Assembly: GCA_945936265.1 (NCBI GenBank)
Contig: CAMETB010000004.1
Coordinates: forward strand, 1-26,876
Source: an uncultured Clostridia bacterium
Lineage (GTDB): Bacteria > Bacillota > Clostridia > Oscillospirales > CAG-272
Direction: 5' to 3'
Length of the DNA stretch: 26,876 nucleotides
In this document: piece after piece, positions 14,215-23,024 of the stretch
Position numbering within the stretch: the stretch's first letter is position 1
Layout of the letters: each line of letters starts with the position of its first letter
Position numbers and translations under genes: made by a program
The notes under the pieces: generated by a model
Told to the model about the DNA's origin: nothing
The model's database searches: none
Seen by the model: only the letters and a program-made list of their open reading frames with translations

Positions 14215-15513
14215 ATGGAAATGCTTGAAAAAAAGATAGAACGCGCCGTTTCCGATTACGGTATGCAATCGATATACGACGGCGCGATAATAGGCTTTTC
14301 CGGCGGGGCGGATTCCTCGTCGCTCCTTCATTTTCTTTCGTCGAGGACGAAAAAACTTCTTGCTGTTCATATAAATCATATGATACGCGGAACAGAGGCG
14401 GACAGAGACGAGCTGTTCTGCCGTTCTGTCTGCGAAAAATACGGGATTGATTTCATATCTTACAAAATAGATATTCCTGCCATTGCCGCAAGGAAAAAGA
14501 AAGGCATTGAAGAAACGGCAAGGGAAGAAAGATACCGTATTTTCGATGAGGAACTTAAAAAAAATCCGCAATATCGATGTATAGTTACCGCCCATAACGC
14601 AAACGATAACGCCGAAACGCTCATATTTAATCTCGCAAGAGGAAGCGGAACAAACGGCATGTGCGGTATAAAACCCGTAAACGGCAATATAATGAGACCT
14701 CTTATTTATTGCACCAAAAAGGAAATAACCTCATACTGCGATGACAATAATATAGAACACGTCACGGATTCAACAAATGAAGACACCGACTATACGAGAA
14801 ATCGCATAAGACATATAATAATTCCCGAAATGGAGAAAATAAATCCCGGATTTATCGGGGCTGCATCGAGGCTTTCGGGAATTATAACGAAAGACGACGA
14901 ATATATAAATTCCGTATGCCGACGGATAATATCGGAAAACGGTATTACTGACAGGGCAGATAAAAAACTTCTTTTATCACTTGACATGCCGGTTTTTTAC
15001 AGAGTCATAAAGCATATGATGGGGCGTGAGACAGACAGTAAGACATGCATGCTTTGCCGTTCGTTTATCGAAAACTCAAATGTCGGAGATTTTATAAATC
15101 TCGGCGGCGGTGTTTCGCTTAAGGCGGAAAGAGGATATTTTGTATTTGTCGGAAACGACGAACTCGAAAGGAAAGAATACAGCGTTTTGCTCACATGCGG
15201 GGTTAATAAGATAGATAAAATCGGCTTAACCCTGGTTCTCGGAGAAAATGCAGATGCTTACCCGGGAGAACCTGTATGCGAGGTATCACTGAATAAGGAC
15301 AGGATTGCAGGTAACCTGTACGCAAGGAACAGGCGCGACGGCGATAAAATAGTAAACGGCAAAATGACGAAAAAACTTAAAAGAGTTTTTTGCGATCTCC
15401 ATATACCGTCGCATTTAAGGGATGAAATTCCCGTAATATGCGATGACCTGGGGATAGTATGCGTTCCGGGAATTATAAACGGGACGGAGTCGCAAGCCGT
15501 CTTGGAGACATAA
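14215..15513 (+). CDS. tilS: tRNA(Ile)-lysidine synthase
   Basis: 432 residues, a normal TilS length. The PP-loop ATPase motif SGGADSSSLL is at 29-38, followed by VHINHMIRG, the KKGIEETAREERY segment and TAHNANDNAETLIFNLARGSG, all typical of the N-terminal catalytic domain. The C-terminal TilS domain ends with RNRRDGDKIVNGKMTKKLKR and HIPSHLRDEIPVI. It attaches lysine to C34 of the CAU-anticodon tRNA(Ile), so that AUA is read as isoleucine; it is essential in most bacteria. The gene itself is rich in AUA codons, as are its neighbours. The start is ATG 14215 with a weak GGGTG site; ATG 14221 is an alternative. hpt follows after 39 bases, with no terminator between. Confidence 0.95.
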   Translation: MEMLEKKIERAVSDYGMQSIYDGAIIGFSGGADSSSLLHFLSSRTKKLLAVHINHMIRGTEADRDELFCRSVCEKYGIDFISYKIDIPAIAARKKKGIEETAREERYRIFDEELKKNPQYRCIVTAHNANDNAETLIFNLARGSGTNGMCGIKPVNGNIMRPLIYCTKKEITSYCDDNNIEHVTDSTNEDTDYTRNRIRHIIIPEMEKINPGFIGAASRLSGIITKDDEYINSVCRRIISENGITDRADKKLLLSLDMPVFYRVIKHMMGRETDSKTCMLCRSFIENSNVGDFINLGGGVSLKAERGYFVFVGNDELERKEYSVLLTCGVNKIDKIGLTLVLGENADAYPGEPVCEVSLNKDRIAGNLYARNRRDGDKIVNGKMTKKLKRVFCDLHIPSHLRDEIPVICDDLGIVCVPGIINGTESQAVLET

Positions 15514-15552
15514 AAATAAAGATATATAAAATGTCAATCGGAGGAAGTAAAA

Positions 15553-16101
15553 ATGATTAACGACATTCAGAAGATATTGCTGAGTCAGGATGAAATCGAC
15601 GCTATAACGACGAGAATCGCCCAGCAGATCGATAGTGATTATGCCGACAGGAACAAGAGGCTTTTGCTCATATGTATACTGAAGGGCGGAGTCGTGTTTA
15701 TGAGCGATCTTATGAAGAAAATAAGAAGACCTGTCGAGATAGATTTTATGAAGGTTTCGTCTTACGGAAACGGAACGGAAACGTCGGGAAGGATAAACAT
15801 AATACTCGATCTTCACCGTTCTGACCTTTCCGATCTCGATATAATCGTAGTAGAGGACATAATAGACAGCGGAAAAACGCTTTCTTACCTTGTGGAATAT
15901 CTCAAACTTAACGGGGCACATTCGGTAAAGACATGTACTTTGCTCGACAAGCCGTCAAGAAGACAGGTAGATTTCGAACCCGATTATTGCGGAGCCATAA
16001 TTCCCGATGAATTTGTCGTCGGATACGGTCTTGACTATGCCGAGAATTACCGTACGCTTCCGTTTGTAGGGGTACTTAAGCCCGAAATTTACGAAAAATA
16101 A
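15553..16101 (+). CDS. hpt: Hypoxanthine phosphoribosyltransferase
   Basis: 182 residues, the usual length. The PRPP-binding motif VVEDIIDSGKTL is at 99-110, the LKGG loop at 43-46 and the flexible SSYGNGTETSG loop at 69-79. The C-terminal purine-contact region DEFVVGYGLDYAENYR is also present. It makes IMP (and usually GMP) from the free base and PRPP in the cytosol. GGAGGA precedes ATG 15553. Its place between tilS and ftsH is the conserved Bacillota order and supports the assignment. It has no promoter of its own and depends on tilS transcription. Confidence 0.96.
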   Translation: MINDIQKILLSQDEIDAITTRIAQQIDSDYADRNKRLLLICILKGGVVFMSDLMKKIRRPVEIDFMKVSSYGNGTETSGRINIILDLHRSDLSDLDIIVVEDIIDSGKTLSYLVEYLKLNGAHSVKTCTLLDKPSRRQVDFEPDYCGAIIPDEFVVGYGLDYAENYRTLPFVGVLKPEIYEK

Positions 16102-16130
16102 GTAATACATAAGCACAAACGGAGGAATAA

Positions 16131-18281
16131 ATGAAGAAGAACAGAAGTAATATTATCACCATTGTGTTTTATTTTATACTCATAGGACTGATAATATTTG
16201 CAATAGCGTCGCTCTTTGCAAAGAACGATACCGAAAAACCGATGTACAGCGATATAATTCGCTATTTCAACAACGAACAGGTCAAAGAGCTTTACGTAGA
16301 GAATAATGAACTGACTATTGTTCTGCGTCCGGATGCGGAGCACGCAGAGGAAAGAACAATAACCTACAGCGTCAGAGATAACTATACATTTGAAAATGAC
16401 CTCGGCGAACTTATAATAAAACAAGTCAACTCCGGGAAGATAGAGAAATACGAAAATGTCACGAAGGAAACTCCGTGGATAGTTTCATATATACCCTATA
16501 TAATTTTGTTGGTACTTTTCGTCGTATTTATGGTGTTTACCATGCGCCAGACAAACGGCGGCGGAAAGATGGGCAGCTTCGGAAAATCGAAAATAAGAAA
16601 TGTTCAGAATCAGGAAGAGAGAGTTCTGTTCTCTGATGTTGCAGGGGCAGACGAGGAAAAAGAAGAACTCGAAGAGGTTGTGCAATATCTTAAAAACCCG
16701 TCCAGATTTACGCGCCTCGGGGCAAAAATACCGCACGGAGTGCTGCTTGTAGGCCCTCCCGGTACCGGTAAGACATTGCTTGCCAAAGCAGTTGCAGGTG
16801 AAGCGGGAGTTCCGTTTTATTCGATGTCCGGCTCCGATTTTGTTGAGATGTATGTCGGTGTAGGAGCGTCACGAGTACGTGATTTGTTTGACACAGCAAG
16901 AAAATCTCCTGCGGCTATAATATTTATAGACGAGATAGACGCTGTCGGTCGTCAGAGAGGTGCAGGACTCGGCGGAGGACATGACGAGAGAGAGCAGACC
17001 CTTAACCAATTGCTTGTCGAGATGGACGGTTTTGACGGACATTCCGGCATAATAGTCATGGCGGCGACCAACCGCCCGGATATTCTCGATTCCGCACTTT
17101 TGCGCCCGGGACGTTTTGACAGACAGGTAACTGTAGGATATCCCGATATGCAGGGGCGTGAGGATATACTCAAGGTACACTCGAAGAACAAACCGTTTGA
17201 AGAAAATGTGGATCTTCATAAAATAGCGCAGACAACGGTGGGATTTACCGGCGCAGATCTTGCAAATCTCCTTAATGAATCGGCTCTTCTTGCCGCAAGA
17301 AAAGGTAAGAACCTGATAGGCATGACTGAGATAGAAGACGCTATGATAAAAATAACTGTGGGAACTCAGAAAAAAGCCAAGAAAATGAGTGAGAAGGAAA
17401 GAAAGAATACGGCGGTGCACGAATCCGGACACGCAATAGTTTCTCATATTCTTCCCTCACAGGACCCTGTCCGCCAGATTTCAATAATTCCGAGCGGAAG
17501 GGCTCTCGGATATACACTTACTCCTCCGGTAGAAGACAAATACAGTGAGTCAAAACAGGAGATGAAAGAAAGAATCGCCATGATGCTCGGCGGACGAGTT
17601 GCCGAACAGATAGTTTTCGGTGACTATACCGGCGGGGCATCCAATGATATTATGCGTGCCACAGAGGTTGCGCGCAAGATGGTTACGGTTTACGGAATGA
17701 GTGACGAGCTCGGCACGATTCACTTCGGGTCTCAGCACGACAGCGACGAGGTGTTCCTCGGCAGAGACTTCAATTCCACTCCCGACTATTCGGACAGCAC
17801 TGCCGCAAAGATAGATGCGGAGATAAAGAAGATCGTTGACGAGTCGTATAACATGGCGTACGATATTCTTACAAAGCACAGAGACAAAATTGACTTTATA
17901 ACTTCTTTCCTTCTTCGCCACGAAGTTATGGATGACGAGCAGTTTGCGTTGGCAATGAAAGACGGCGTAACAATGGAAGAGGTGGAAAACCTGGTCACTG
18001 AGAAAAAGCGCAGGAGTGAAGAAGAAAACAAACGCAGAGCCAAGGAACTTGAAGAAGAAAGGCAACGCGCCCGTGCGGAAAGAGAACGCCTTGAAAAAGA
18101 ACTCGGTCTTTACGACGGAGACGATGATGCATATTTACCCGAAGGGCAGGCAAAAGACGCCCCGGAAGAAGCCGACGCGCCAGAAGATAAAACCGATTCG
18201 GGAAATTCAGACAATTCTTCCGATGAGGCAAAAAGTACTGACTTGGAAAACAGCGATACAGACAGCGGAAAGAGCGAATAA
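16131..18281 (+). CDS. ftsH: ATP-dependent zinc metalloprotease FtsH
   Basis: 716 residues. A first membrane helix (8-30), an extracytoplasmic domain and a second helix (117-137) lead into the AAA+ domain: Walker A GPPGTGKT at 208-215, Walker B IIFIDEID at 263-270, and the second region of homology with RPGRFDRQV. The zinc site HESGH is at 430-434, and the third ligand Asp is in GGASNDIMRATEVARKM. It forms a membrane hexamer that degrades damaged or regulatory membrane proteins. The last 95 residues are odd for length and charge: a long Glu/Arg-rich coiled-coil-like helix (about 620-660) and then an Asp/Glu/Ser-rich tail. GGAGG lies five bases before ATG 16131. Confidence 0.98.
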   Translation: MKKNRSNIITIVFYFILIGLIIFAIASLFAKNDTEKPMYSDIIRYFNNEQVKELYVENNELTIVLRPDAEHAEERTITYSVRDNYTFENDLGELIIKQVNSGKIEKYENVTKETPWIVSYIPYIILLVLFVVFMVFTMRQTNGGGKMGSFGKSKIRNVQNQEERVLFSDVAGADEEKEELEEVVQYLKNPSRFTRLGAKIPHGVLLVGPPGTGKTLLAKAVAGEAGVPFYSMSGSDFVEMYVGVGASRVRDLFDTARKSPAAIIFIDEIDAVGRQRGAGLGGGHDEREQTLNQLLVEMDGFDGHSGIIVMAATNRPDILDSALLRPGRFDRQVTVGYPDMQGREDILKVHSKNKPFEENVDLHKIAQTTVGFTGADLANLLNESALLAARKGKNLIGMTEIEDAMIKITVGTQKKAKKMSEKERKNTAVHESGHAIVSHILPSQDPVRQISIIPSGRALGYTLTPPVEDKYSESKQEMKERIAMMLGGRVAEQIVFGDYTGGASNDIMRATEVARKMVTVYGMSDELGTIHFGSQHDSDEVFLGRDFNSTPDYSDSTAAKIDAEIKKIVDESYNMAYDILTKHRDKIDFITSFLLRHEVMDDEQFALAMKDGVTMEEVENLVTEKKRRSEEENKRRAKELEEERQRARAERERLEKELGLYDGDDDAYLPEGQAKDAPEEADAPEDKTDSGNSDNSSDEAKSTDLENSDTDSGKSE

Positions 18282-18328
18282 TTTCTGACATACATTTTGT
18301 GCTGAGGAATAAAGTGTACGGTTTTGCA

Positions 18329-18375
18329 ATTCAGAATGCGGGCTGCCCAAGAAGGCAGCCCATATTTGTCTGAAT
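18329..18375 (+). terminator. Two-part hairpin downstream of ftsH
   Basis: The inner stem GGGCTGCC/GGCAGCCC (18340-18347, 18354-18361, loop CAAGAA) sits inside an outer stem ATTCAGA/TCTGAAT (18329-18335, 18369-18375). No true T-run follows either stem (ATATTTGTC after the inner one). It is probably the ftsH operon terminator, but it could also be a transcript-stabilising structure. Confidence 0.55.
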
Positions 18376-18497
18376 GATTAACGGTAAGATTGAATTAATT
18401 TTTGCAAATGAGACAAGAAAAGATGTTTGCTTTTGTGTAATATGCATAAAAACGGACAGGCTATACTGTGCATTTGTACAAAAAAGTTATAATACTA

Positions 18498-18526
18498 TTG
18501 ACAAATTGTAAAAAACAATGTAAAAT
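18498..18526 (+). promoter_or_regulatory. Strong promoter of the Cys-repeat lipoprotein gene
   Basis: A perfect TTGACA at 18498-18503, a 17-base spacer and TAAAAT at 18521-18526. Its position after 18468 shows that an upstream in-frame ATG at 18468 cannot be the normal start. Confidence 0.8.
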
Positions 18527-18557
18527 GTATTATGAAAAAGATATTAAGGAGACTAAT

Positions 18558-20486
18558 ATGAGAAAACGCATTATTGTAATGATCTTTGCAATTCTCGCAG
18601 TTGCGATTTTTGCGATATCTTGCGGCAAGCACAAACATAGTTATACCGAAGAGGTAGTGCCGCCTACTTGCACCGAAAGAGGATACACCAGGTATACTTG
18701 CGAATGCGGTGACGAATATCTGGACAATTTCGCGGATCCGGCACATACTTTCACTGAGGAAGTCGTAGCACCTACATGCGGTGACAAGGGGTATACCAAC
18801 CTTAAATGCTCTGTGTGCGGATATACCGAGAAGAAAGAGGGCAGCGAGGTTGCCGCAACCGGTAATCACACATGGGAGTGGGTAGTAGGCCGTGAAGCAA
18901 CCTGTACAAAAGAGGGAATCAGCAGGCAGCAATGTACCGTTTGTAAGCAGTTTAATGGTCAGGTATCCCAGAAAATTGCGAAGAAAGATCACGAATTTGA
19001 AGAGAAAATAGTCAAAGAACCAACATGTACAGAGAGCGGTACGAAAGCCGAGGTATGTAAGATTTGCGGAACACAGAATGGCAACGGCGTAACAATAGAA
19101 GCACTCGGACACGTATGGGACGATGGCGTAGAAGTACCTCCTACATGTACGGAGAAGGGTTGTACCCTCTACACTTGCTCGCGTTGCAAAGAAACAAAGC
19201 AGGAAAATGTTGTGGATGAACTCGGACATGATTTTGTAACAACGGTAATAGAGCCCACATGTACCGAAGACGGCTATACGGAATACAGATGTTCAAGATG
19301 CGATTTAAAAGAGAACAAAGATCTCCAAAAAGCACTTGGTCACAGTATAGACGAAACCACACCGTATGAAAAAGAAGATCCTACTTGTATAAAAGACGGC
19401 TATAAGATCTTTGCCTGCACAAGATGCTGCAAGGACAGCCTTGTCGGTGAGGAAGGAACTAAAGGCGACGGTGTCAGCGCATGGTATAAAGAGGTTATTC
19501 CCGCAACAGGTGAACACGTATTTGACGTAGTTAAAGGAACTGTTAATGAATCGTGTGAAAGACCCAAATACACCATATACGGATGCTCGAAAGATCCCGA
19601 TTGTACGGCAACATATGAGGTAGACGTTGAAGGCTCTGTAGCACTCGGACACGATATATCTCACGACGAAGCTCATTATGTTGAAGCGGAATCACTCGCT
19701 CCGAGTTGTAAAGAACGAGGATACAAACTTTACAGGTGTTCAAGATGTGACTACACTGAGAAAGATTATGAAGATATAGTACCGCATACAAAACAAGAAG
19801 GCGATCTTGGAAATACGGTAGCTCCTACTTGTATCACAAATGGATATGCGGAATATACATGTTCTGTATGTGGTCAGACGTTCAGACCGGAAGACGAGAT
19901 AACCCCCGCAACCGGAGTACACGGCGGATGGATAGTAACGGACGAGGTAGTCGCTCCTACTTGCTCTGAAGAAGGATACACGGTTTACAGATGCGGATAC
20001 GATCAGAATTGTACTGAAACGACTCATAAAGACTTCACCGAAAGAACGGCCCACAGTTTTGTTGACGAAGGCTCCGGAACAATATCCTGCACCGTATGCG
20101 GACACGAGTATTCAGACATTATGTATGAAAAAGTTACTATACCCGGCGGAGATATTACGGGAGATCCGACGCTTGGCGAATCCGGAATAACCGTTGATAT
20201 TTCCGGAGAGAAACCCGGAACCCCGATAACTCTTACCGGCACAACTCCTCTTGAGATAGCAATCCCCGAGGGCAAGAGTGCCGACGAAGGAATAGTAAGA
20301 ATTACAACCGACGACGATACCGTCAACTACACGGTTGAAATTCAGGTGGACGGCAACTGGACAGAGGTTAAATCCGGACTCTCCGGAAGCGATATATTCG
20401 TTGACCTTTACAAGTACACGAATATAACCGCTATAAGAGTAACAGCGGACGCAGCTGCCAACGCTACCATAACGATTTACGCATAA
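18558..20486 (+). CDS. Surface lipoprotein with eleven Cys/His repeats and a C-terminal beta domain
   Basis: 642 residues. A signal peptide with a lipobox-like AIS-C (lipidated C22) anchors it to the outer face of the membrane. Residues 28-515 hold eleven diverged repeats of about 40-50 residues built on PTCTExGYTxYxCSxC. In all eleven, the first two cysteines are exactly ten positions apart; a third Cys follows after 1-5 residues (usually two), and a His comes 12-16 residues later (29 in repeat 7). A twelfth, incomplete CTVCGH unit ends the series. Residues about 540-642 form a Cys-free beta-rich domain (LEIAIPEG start). Similar repeats occur in surface proteins of gut Clostridia, but I know no established function. 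Metal binding is inferred from the CCCH pattern. AAGGAG precedes ATG 18558. Confidence 0.85.
   Translation: MRKRIIVMIFAILAVAIFAISCGKHKHSYTEEVVPPTCTERGYTRYTCECGDEYLDNFADPAHTFTEEVVAPTCGDKGYTNLKCSVCGYTEKKEGSEVAATGNHTWEWVVGREATCTKEGISRQQCTVCKQFNGQVSQKIAKKDHEFEEKIVKEPTCTESGTKAEVCKICGTQNGNGVTIEALGHVWDDGVEVPPTCTEKGCTLYTCSRCKETKQENVVDELGHDFVTTVIEPTCTEDGYTEYRCSRCDLKENKDLQKALGHSIDETTPYEKEDPTCIKDGYKIFACTRCCKDSLVGEEGTKGDGVSAWYKEVIPATGEHVFDVVKGTVNESCERPKYTIYGCSKDPDCTATYEVDVEGSVALGHDISHDEAHYVEAESLAPSCKERGYKLYRCSRCDYTEKDYEDIVPHTKQEGDLGNTVAPTCITNGYAEYTCSVCGQTFRPEDEITPATGVHGGWIVTDEVVAPTCSEEGYTVYRCGYDQNCTETTHKDFTERTAHSFVDEGSGTISCTVCGHEYSDIMYEKVTIPGGDITGDPTLGESGITVDISGEKPGTPITLTGTTPLEIAIPEGKSADEGIVRITTDDDTVNYTVEIQVDGNWTEVKSGLSGSDIFVDLYKYTNITAIRVTADAAANATITIYA
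18639..20102 (+). repeat. Eleven diverged protein repeats of C-x9-C-x2-C-x(12-16)-H type
   Basis: The first cysteines are at residues 38, 74, 116, 157, 197, 235, 277, 333, 384, 425 and 469. The histidines are at 63, 104, 145, 185, 224, 262, 320, 365, 410, 455 and 499. Repeat 1 has CxC in place of CxxC, and repeats 8 and 11 have C-x5-C. The units are conserved in protein but clearly diverged in DNA, so the array is old and not a recent tandem duplication. Confidence 0.88.
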
Positions 20487-20495
20487 AGTAAATAT

Positions 20496-20532
20496 AAAAC
20501 AAAAAATCCGACTCGTTCGGATTTTTTGTTTT
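20496..20532 (+). terminator. Intrinsic terminator of the lipoprotein gene
   Basis: A perfect 16-bp stem (AAAACAAAAAATCCGA with its complement, loop CTCGT) includes a T6 tract followed by GTTTT. It lies 10 bases after the stop codon and separates the lipoprotein from the aromatic operon. Confidence 0.95.
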
Positions 20533-20612
20533 GATATGATAAAGGGCGGTTTTTTGTGCAAAATTCCGCAAAATAATGTTTATAAAGCGCAGTTTTTCTT
20601 TATATGTAGCGC

Positions 20613-20641
20613 TTGATTTTTATATAGATGTAATGTATAAT
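20613..20641 (+). promoter_or_regulatory. Promoter of the aromatic amino acid operon
   Basis: TTGATT at 20613-20618, a 17-base spacer and a perfect TATAAT at 20636-20641. An inverted repeat AAGCGC/GCGCTT (20585-20590, 20609-20614) touches the -35 box and could be an operator. The leader of about 40 bases is too short for a T-box. Confidence 0.78.
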
Positions 20642-20688
20642 TATCTTATATATACATAATTGCGAAGGCGAAGGAGGGATAAGTTGCG

Positions 20689-21888
20689 ATGATAAACGAA
20701 AAAATGTATGCTCTTGGCAGTAAAAGTTCTGTTATAAGAGAAATATTTGAGTACGGAAAAAAGCGGAAAAATGAAATAGGAGAAGAAAATGTTTTCGATT
20801 TCAGCATAGGAAATCCGAGCGTGCCCTGTCCCAAAATAGTAACGGAGTCTGTCTCGGAACTTATAAATAACTCCGATCCTGTGTCTTTGCATGGATATAC
20901 ATCCGCACCCGGAGATATAAATGTTCGTAAAGCCATTGCAGATTATGTAAATAAATCTTTCGGAGTAAACGAAAAGGCGGAGAATATATTTCTGACCGTC
21001 GGCGCCGCCGCATCTCTTACGGTCTCCTTAAACGCCATTGTCAATGAGGGCGACGAGGTGATAGTATTTGCTCCGTTTTTCCCGGAATATAGGGTGTTTG
21101 CCGAAAAGGCAGGCGCGGTTTTGCGCGTGGTAAAATGCTCACCTCCTCTTTTCCAGCCTGATATTTCGGAACTTGAAAAATATGTTAATGAAAAAACGAA
21201 GGCGATAATAATAAACTCACCTAATAACCCGACGGGTGCCATTATATCCGTCGATACGATAGAGAAAATATCCGCTGTTTTAAGGCGCAAGGAAAAAGAG
21301 TTTTGCCATCAGATATTTATAATATCCGATGAACCGTACAGGGAACTTGTATATTCCGACAAACAAGTACCTTATATAACGAAATACTATGACGACTCCA
21401 TAGTTTGCTATTCTTTCAGTAAATCTCTCTCTCTGCCCGGTGAGAGAATAGGTTATATACTCGTGTCGGAAAAGTGTAAAAACGTAAGAGAAGTTTATTT
21501 TGCAATATGCGGTGCTGCAAGATCTCTCGGTTTTGTATGCGCACCTTCACTCTTTCAGTATATTATTCCGAAATGTATCGGCAAAACCTCCGATATAAGC
21601 GTTTATAAAGAAAACAGGGACATACTCTATGGTGCTCTTACTTCGCTCGGTTACGATGTTGTATATCCCGACGGTGCCTTTTATCTTTTTGTAAAAGCGC
21701 TTGAAGACGACGATGAAGAGTTTGCAAAAAAAGCGAGAAAATATGAGCTTTTGCTTGTACCGAGTAAAGATTTTGGTTTTGGAGGATATGTAAGAATATC
21801 TTACTGCGTATCTACCGATACGGTAAAAAGATCTCTTGACTCATTTAAAAAACTATATGACGAATACGGAGAAAACAAAAATGGATGA
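20689..21888 (+). CDS. PLP-dependent class I aminotransferase, probably aromatic or aspartate type
   Basis: 399 residues, fold type I aminotransferase. Visible residues are the NNPTG motif (179-183), SDEPY (D214, Y217) for PLP contact, the Schiff-base lysine K245 in YSFSKSLSLPGERIGY with R253, and the substrate carboxylate-binding Arg R369 in GGYVRISYC. It moves amino groups between amino acids and 2-oxo acids in the cytosol. Because it leads the operon and overlaps pheA by eight bases, the likely job is phenylpyruvate to phenylalanine, and perhaps the tyrosine counterpart (inference). A prephenate or aspartate specificity cannot be excluded. GGAGGG lies ten bases before ATG 20689. Confidence 0.93.
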   Translation: MINEKMYALGSKSSVIREIFEYGKKRKNEIGEENVFDFSIGNPSVPCPKIVTESVSELINNSDPVSLHGYTSAPGDINVRKAIADYVNKSFGVNEKAENIFLTVGAAASLTVSLNAIVNEGDEVIVFAPFFPEYRVFAEKAGAVLRVVKCSPPLFQPDISELEKYVNEKTKAIIINSPNNPTGAIISVDTIEKISAVLRRKEKEFCHQIFIISDEPYRELVYSDKQVPYITKYYDDSIVCYSFSKSLSLPGERIGYILVSEKCKNVREVYFAICGAARSLGFVCAPSLFQYIIPKCIGKTSDISVYKENRDILYGALTSLGYDVVYPDGAFYLFVKALEDDDEEFAKKARKYELLLVPSKDFGFGGYVRISYCVSTDTVKRSLDSFKKLYDEYGENKNG

Positions 21889-22984
21889 ACTCGAACTCGC
21901 AAGAAAAGAAATAAACGAAGCGGACAAAGAGATGGCAAAACTCTTTGAAAAAAGAATGAACGCCGTAAAATCGGTTGCCGCATATAAAAAAGAGCACGCA
22001 CTGTCTATTTCCGATCCCGTGCGGGAAAACGAGGTTATAGCAAAGAACTCGGCTCTTATAGAAAACGACGTCATACGCGAGTATTATATCGAATTTCTAA
22101 AGAACAATATGAAACTTTCAAGAGAGTATCAATCAAGGCTTAATGACGGTATGAAAGTTGCGTACAGCGGAGTTGAAGGCGCATTCGGATATATAGCCGC
22201 AATGCGTATGTATCCTGAGGCAAAACTTGTATCATATCGTACTTTTGACGAGGCGTACGACTCTGTTTGCAAAGGAGAATGCGATTGCGCGGTTTTGCCT
22301 ATTGAAAACAGTTACGCAGGTGATGTGGGAAACGTTATGGATCTTATCTTTTCCGGTTCGCTTTATGTAAACCAGGTAATCGATCTTCCCGTAACTCATA
22401 ATCTGATCGCAAATGAAGGCGCAACGCTTGACACGGTAAAGACGGTAATAAGTCATCCGCAGGCACTTGCTCAATGCTCCGAATATATAAAAAATCACGG
22501 CTTTGATGAAGAGTCATATCCCAACACCGCCGTGTCCGCAAAGCATGTAAAGGAAACGTGCAGAGTTGATATTGCCGCAATAGCCTCCATTGAGACTGCG
22601 CAGATCTACGGGCTCAAAGTTCTTCAGGAAAATATAAATTCAAGCAGGACGAACACGACGCGTTTTGCCGCATTTTCAAGATCTCAGAACAAGCCCGCAG
22701 GTAATTCCAAAAAGATGAACGAGCATTTTATTCTTGTTTTTACTGTTAAAAATGAGGCGGGCGCTCTTGCCAAAACTCTTGATATAATAGGTGCGCACGG
22801 ATATAACATGAGAAATCTCAGAAGCCGCCCGATGAAAGAACTTCTATGGAACTACTACTTTTATATAGAGGCTGAAGGCTCAATAAATACACAGGACGGC
22901 AAGGATATGCTGAGAGAACTCGGCGCTACTTGTGACAGACTTAAACTTGCCGGTACTTATTACACATCAGGTGCCAATTCCTGA
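21881..22984 (+). CDS. pheA: Bifunctional chorismate mutase/prephenate dehydratase (P-protein)
   Basis: 367 residues with three domains: AroQ-type chorismate mutase (about 1-90, basic residues in a helical bundle), prephenate dehydratase (92-270) with PIENSYAGDVG at 140-150 and NTTRF at 258-262, and a regulatory ACT domain (282-360). It converts chorismate to prephenate to phenylpyruvate. In the ACT domain, the usual phenylalanine-binding GALV and ESRP motifs appear as GALA (294-297) and RSRP (314-317), so feedback inhibition is likely but with changed residues. The start is ATG 21881 with CGGAGA upstream; it overlaps the aminotransferase stop by eight bases. An in-frame ATG 15 codons earlier lies deep in the previous gene and is not needed by the fold. 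Confidence 0.96.
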   Translation: MDELELARKEINEADKEMAKLFEKRMNAVKSVAAYKKEHALSISDPVRENEVIAKNSALIENDVIREYYIEFLKNNMKLSREYQSRLNDGMKVAYSGVEGAFGYIAAMRMYPEAKLVSYRTFDEAYDSVCKGECDCAVLPIENSYAGDVGNVMDLIFSGSLYVNQVIDLPVTHNLIANEGATLDTVKTVISHPQALAQCSEYIKNHGFDEESYPNTAVSAKHVKETCRVDIAAIASIETAQIYGLKVLQENINSSRTNTTRFAAFSRSQNKPAGNSKKMNEHFILVFTVKNEAGALAKTLDIIGAHGYNMRNLRSRPMKELLWNYYFYIEAEGSINTQDGKDMLRELGATCDRLKLAGTYYTSGANS

Positions 22985-23024
22985 AATGCAGATTTTATAA
23001 AATCAATGAAAGGAAAAGCCGGAA

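Noticed and set aside
18468..18557. An in-frame ATG at 18468 that would add 30 residues to the Cys-repeat lipoprotein
   Set aside because: The strong promoter at 18498-18526 lies after it, and ATG 18558 has AAGGAG and begins a proper lipoprotein signal peptide.
20642..20688. T-box or attenuator leader for the aromatic operon
   Set aside because: Only about 40 bases separate the likely transcription start from the first start codon, and no T-box sequence is seen.
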